The notes beneath the pieces were generated by a model that was given only the letters and a program-made list of their open reading frames with translations, was not told the DNA's origin and did not search any database. Of a stretch of DNA of 64,000 nt, positions 30,177 to 64,000 are shown piece by piece. This DNA is from Perca fluviatilis (Eukaryota > Chordata > Actinopteri > Perciformes > Percidae). The stretch spans positions 18,927,724 to 18,991,723 of the forward strand of contig NC_053114.1 in the NCBI RefSeq assembly GCF_010015445.1, read 5' to 3'. Both the position numbers and the translations under genes were made by a program. Positions within the stretch are counted from its first letter, which is position 1. Every line of letters begins with the position of its first letter.

Positions 30177-30384
30177 GTTTAAGTTTAGAATTTTACCTTT
30201 GAACAGAACCAGGCAAGCTGTTTCCCCATGTTTCCAGTCTTTGTGCTAAGCTAAGCTAACCTGCTGCTGCTTGTATCATTATATTACAGATTGAGAGTGG
30301 CATTGATCTTCTCATCTAACTCCCCACCAGAAAACAAATTTAATAAGCGTATTTCCCAAAATGTCAAACTATTCCTTTATTTAC
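30177..30384. repeat. Common fish repeat (gctaagctaagctaa type)
   Basis: Contains ctttgtgctaagctaagcta, gagagtggcattgatcttct and ccaaaatgtcaaactattcc. The opposite end of this family is seen inverted at 21769-21830. Confidence 0.5.
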
Positions 30385-30722
30385 CAGGAGTTGCTGGAAT
30401 TTCTGCCACATTCTACCCCTGACAGAGGGCATATTTTTCATTTTATTTTTTTATTTTGAAAGTTATTAAAGTTAGGGTGCATTTAATCATAGGCTTGTCC
30501 CATTTGTGTGCAGAAGGATATACAGTCATTCACCTCCACTGAGCAGTGCTGTAGTACAACACAGTGACTCACAGAGCCGAGCCAAACACAAACCATCAGG
30601 TTCAAAGTTATGGCAGTGTGTTTAGTCACTCAAAATTAAATATTTTAAACACTAATCGTTGAAGGATGCTTGAAATTAGTTCCTGAAACACTAAGCTCTG
30701 TTGTTTCTCTCTTTCTGTTTTG

Positions 30723-30726
<4 letters not shown>

Positions 30727-30790
<64 letters not shown>
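30727..30790 (+). repeat. (GT)n microsatellite
   Basis: 64 nt of uninterrupted TG dinucleotides about 590 nt upstream of the gpa33 start codon. Confidence 0.97.
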
Positions 30791-30791
<1 letters not shown>

Positions 30792-31381
30792 CTCTAGATG
30801 GTAACTCCTTTCCTCGTCAAACCAGTCTGACAGGACTAAACGGTTCACTTGTTCCAACAGCACAGATCCTTTTTTTTTTTTTTGCTGCACCTATCAATCC
30901 ATAAACACCTCTCGTTTCCCTCTCGTTTGCAACATTAAGCGTATTGTAAAAAGATAATACATAATGAGAATATATACTAAATGGCACTTCTGTTATGGTT
31001 TGGTGACACCCTGAACTATATAGAGCTCGAGATTAATATGTCAGATTGTGACACATGTTTGTTAGATTTGGAAACAGCATTCCAATGTCTCAGGCAAGGA
31101 GGATCTGTAAAAAAAATTAAAACTCAGGAAAGACGACAAGCTGTCACACGCCAGGTGGGCGGATGAAGAATGTTTTTGGGAACAACAGGAGCTGCAGTGA
31201 TTGGCTGGGAGCGCTGTCAGTCATCCAGACTCGGCGGGCGCACCCATCGGTTGCAATTTACAAGTCGCTCTAGGGTTTCGGTGGAAACACGCACCAGGCG
31301 GCTGGTTCCCTGTTTCATTTGAAAGAAAACTCAGACACAAAAGAATCAGTGAGTTAGTTTAAGGAAATAAAAGTGTTGACC

Positions 31382-40928
<9,547 letters not shown>

Positions 40929-41745
40929 AGCCTCCAACCTGTATCGGCCATCTTCTGTCTTCTCCATCGACTTTACTCCAATGGCAGCCAGATAAATCTC
41001 ACTCAAGGTGTGGCCTGGTTGGCTCAAACAACATTTTTCCCTCCATGGCTCTTGTTTTGAAATAATTGGCTCAAACGCCACAAATATACTAGAATTAAGA
41101 GGAAGCATAGTCTGTCCGAGAGGTTGAACAGTTTTGAGGAAAGATTAGTTTGTTTTAGAGAGCTGTGTGATACAGAAGTTAGGTGGTATTTTAGCTTTAA
41201 ACTCACATTGTTGGCATTGTTACATAAGAATGCAAGGCCTTGTCGTCTGTCTTGATTTGAGATGTATTCTGCTGTTGGGTGTAACTAGTGGTAGTTGGGT
41301 TTTTTAGGATGCTACCTCCACACTAAAAAGGGCTTTAATTTTTTGTTTTTTTTTTTACGCTTACTAGGATTATTTCTGTTTATTTGACTAATGTCTAATG
41401 TCTCTTTTTATAGAAACATATTTAACCAGTTTTAATGTCCTCTATTTGGTGCATTTTTTTTTTCTTCCTCTGATTGTTGGGATTATTAATTTCACCACAG
41501 ATCTATTTTTAAATGAATAAATAAATGTCTAAATTTGGAATGTAAATAATCTGTTTTATCTTGAATTATTTTGTAAAGAGATGTATGTTGAAATGCAATG
41601 AAATTAGACAATTTACATTACAAATGGTATTATTTTTATCTCAGCAATGGTAATGTTACCAGTTTTACATTTGGATTTGTGTTGTGAAACATTGTGTGTA
41701 CTCTCAATCATGAAATATACTGTAAAAATAAAGCTGAAATAAAAT
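40929..41745 (+). other. gpa33: gpa33 3' UTR and poly(A) signals
   Basis: AT-rich. Overlapping poly(A) signals AATAAA at 41727-41732 and 41738-41743 give a UTR of about 800 nt. Confidence 0.6.
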
Positions 41746-42890
41746 TAACAAAACAGCTTTTTGCAAATTGAATTCCGAACACTAGATGGCAACATTACAC
41801 CTGCAAAACAACTGTTCTCATATAAGCACATGAAATAGATACATGAGGGGTAAAGACATAAATTATTACTGTTACCAGTTGTAGTATTAATTATTGTCAT
41901 TTGGTGGATTAATTTCGCCATAAACTTAGTCGTTAAAAATGTCCTTTTCATCCATCACCGCCACCATCCATTGTCTGGAAAGAGCGTCTCTGCGCCTCCC
42001 TACTGCGTAAAGTTACACAATGCAGCTAAATTGTCTAATATGGGATCATTTCAGACCTCAAGATAAAATTGTAACATTTTTAAACATGATAAAGAACGAT
42101 AGGATACCACCTGTGCTTTATTTTCTGTGATGGCGAAGGTTTGACATTTTACTTTCATAGCCATATACATTCGTCACATTATAGCCTAAGAAGTCTCGCT
42201 TTGCCAGACCTTCCTCCAAAGCGCGCTATAGCCTTTAGTAGTCTAGTATTCACAGCCATCAGATGAATACAGTAGGCTATAGGCTACTAAAAAGTAACTT
42301 GCAATGCATTTGTTTACCCACTCAGACTGAGAAAACGTACACTTCCCCTCTTATTTAATCGGCAAGCCTTAGGCTGCAAGCTTCTCGTACAGCAGCACCG
42401 AGATATTCCAACTAGACCATCACTGAGTCTTCCTCTATGTGGCTTCCAGTAGGCTAATGTGCCACACATGTTAGTCTGCACCTCCTGGCGAGTACAATGA
42501 AAGTGTAACTCTAAAAAAAACTAAATATTAAAGTATATTATTAAACAAAATTAAAATAATTTCGTAGGTAGCCTATTTTATTTATTATTATTATTAGCCT
42601 ATTATTAATATTTTAAATTTGTATTGTTTTTGTTTACTATTTGCATGTTCTGTTGCACTAACAGTAACATTTTGGCTTGTGTGTATCAGGTAAAATTATA
42701 TTTGTAGAGCTATATCAAAACCTACACTTCAGTAAAATACAGTTCGTTACTTGAATACATACTTCACAACACAAATGCCCGCGTCAACAAAGCTTTTATT
42801 CTGGAAGCCGTTGCCGGAAATGCTGAGTTTTATTTTGACAAGCTTGACGCTGGTCCCGTTATCTTTTAGTTAGGTTAGTAACTGTCCGTG
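41746..42890. other. gpa33-ildr2 intergenic region
   Basis: About 1.1 kb of AT-rich DNA between tandem genes. It must hold the ildr2 promoter; I see no TATA box or long ORF. Confidence 0.5.
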
Positions 42891-42966
42891 TGTGAGCCTG
42901 AAACATCGTCCAGGGATGAGACTAAAGGGAAAAGAAGTAACGTTAGACGTTCATCAGAAAACCTTT

Positions 42967-63480
<20,514 letters not shown>

Positions 63481-63844
63481 GTGAGTAACATCTAAGCCTA
63501 TCAACTATTGGTAGCATTGTGTGCCGGTAATGCTAATCTGCAGATCAACAGCAGTGAGTAGCATATTTTCTAGTTATATTTTCTCATTGAAAATGAGTTA
63601 TTGTATTGATGTGTAATTGATAAAAAGTTTAACACTAGGCTAACGGCAAAGTGTTTAACACTCAATGTTGGATTTCGCTGCTTTGAAGGGAGTTTACTAG
63701 GGCGTTTCCGCAGGGGCCCAAGAACCTTTTTGAAGAACTAAATCTGCGTTTCGTCCGGAGACATGAAGTTGCTGTACGATAGTTCTTTTGGGCAAAAAGT
63801 CCCAGCGTCAGCGGTAGAACTTTAAAAGATTATATATTACAAAC

Positions 63845-64000
63845 TAGAGCTGGGCAATATATCGATATTATATTGATATCGTGATATGAGACTAGATATC
63901 GTCTTAGATTTTGGATATCGTAATATCATAATATGACACAAGTGTTGTCTTTTCCTTGTTTTAAAGGTTGCATTACAGTAAATTTATGTCATTTTCTGAC
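63845..64000. mobile_element. hAT MITE, family B copy 2 (cut by window edge)
   Basis: tagagctgggcaatatatcg and following sequence track the first 150 bp of 47504-47882, including gtcttagattttggatatcg. The right end is outside the window. Confidence 0.85.

Larger units (their letters stand above)
22548..31381. other. grpr-gpa33 intergenic region (divergent promoters)
   Basis: Holds upstream DNA of both genes, a palindromic MITE, a dispersed repeat, a SINE, a Tc1 element, repeat fragments at 29810-30382 and a GT microsatellite. I see no TATA box or gene-like ORF other than the transposase. 22800-23640 and 28570-29800 show nothing I can name. Confidence 0.5.

Noticed and set aside
31300..31381. 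TATA box of gpa33
   Set aside because: The only A/T-rich candidate (gaaataaaag) is too close to the start codon to be convincing.

Overview
This is a window of a ray-finned (percomorph-type) fish genome. The evidence is split vertebrate genes with GT-AG introns, many long (GT)n tracts, and a dense load of fish-type repeats (Tc1, hAT and TTAA-flanked MITEs, a tRNA-derived SINE, L1 and Rex/CR1-like LINEs). There is no prokaryotic gene organisation. Four protein-coding genes are supported, all from exon homology and splice phase.

(1) 1439-5875, + strand: vegfd, seven 3' exons. The 5' signal-peptide exon is left of the window or was not found. (2) 14884-22547, - strand: grpr, a complete bombesin-family GPCR in four exons, tail-to-tail with vegfd. 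(3) 31382-40928, + strand: gpa33, seven exons, a CTX-family epithelial Ig protein. Its tail exon carries a 21-bp tandem repeat and an apparent one-base frameshift. (4) about 42967-63480, + strand: ildr2, nine exons, an angulin-type tricellular-junction receptor. Its last exon lies beyond the right edge.

From memory of the human map, VEGFD and GRPR are near each other on Xp22, and GPA33 and ILDR2 are neighbours on 1q24. The window therefore joins two human synteny blocks. The functions fall in two groups: a lymphangiogenic growth factor next to a peptide-hormone receptor, and two epithelial Ig-superfamily membrane proteins with cysteine-rich juxtamembrane tails. Nothing suggests that the four genes form one pathway.

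Intergenic and intronic DNA is mostly repeats. Best-supported insertions are a Tc1 element with long inverted repeats and a decayed transposase (26926-28558), a 5'-truncated L1 in grpr intron 1 (18138-19261, 15-bp target duplication), a 5'-truncated LINE in gpa33 intron 4 (35980-38316, exact 63-bp target duplication), a tRNA-SINE (26265-26448), three hAT-like MITEs with clear target duplications, and at least six elements that begin TTAAAG and end in CTTTAA or a variant. I found no novel multigene system. The most interesting signals are splice-site and coding oddities: a (TG)56 tract next to a vegfd acceptor, a GATA microsatellite forming a grpr acceptor tract, a GC donor and an extra intron in grpr, the gpa33 tail frameshift, and a lost cysteine in gpa33.
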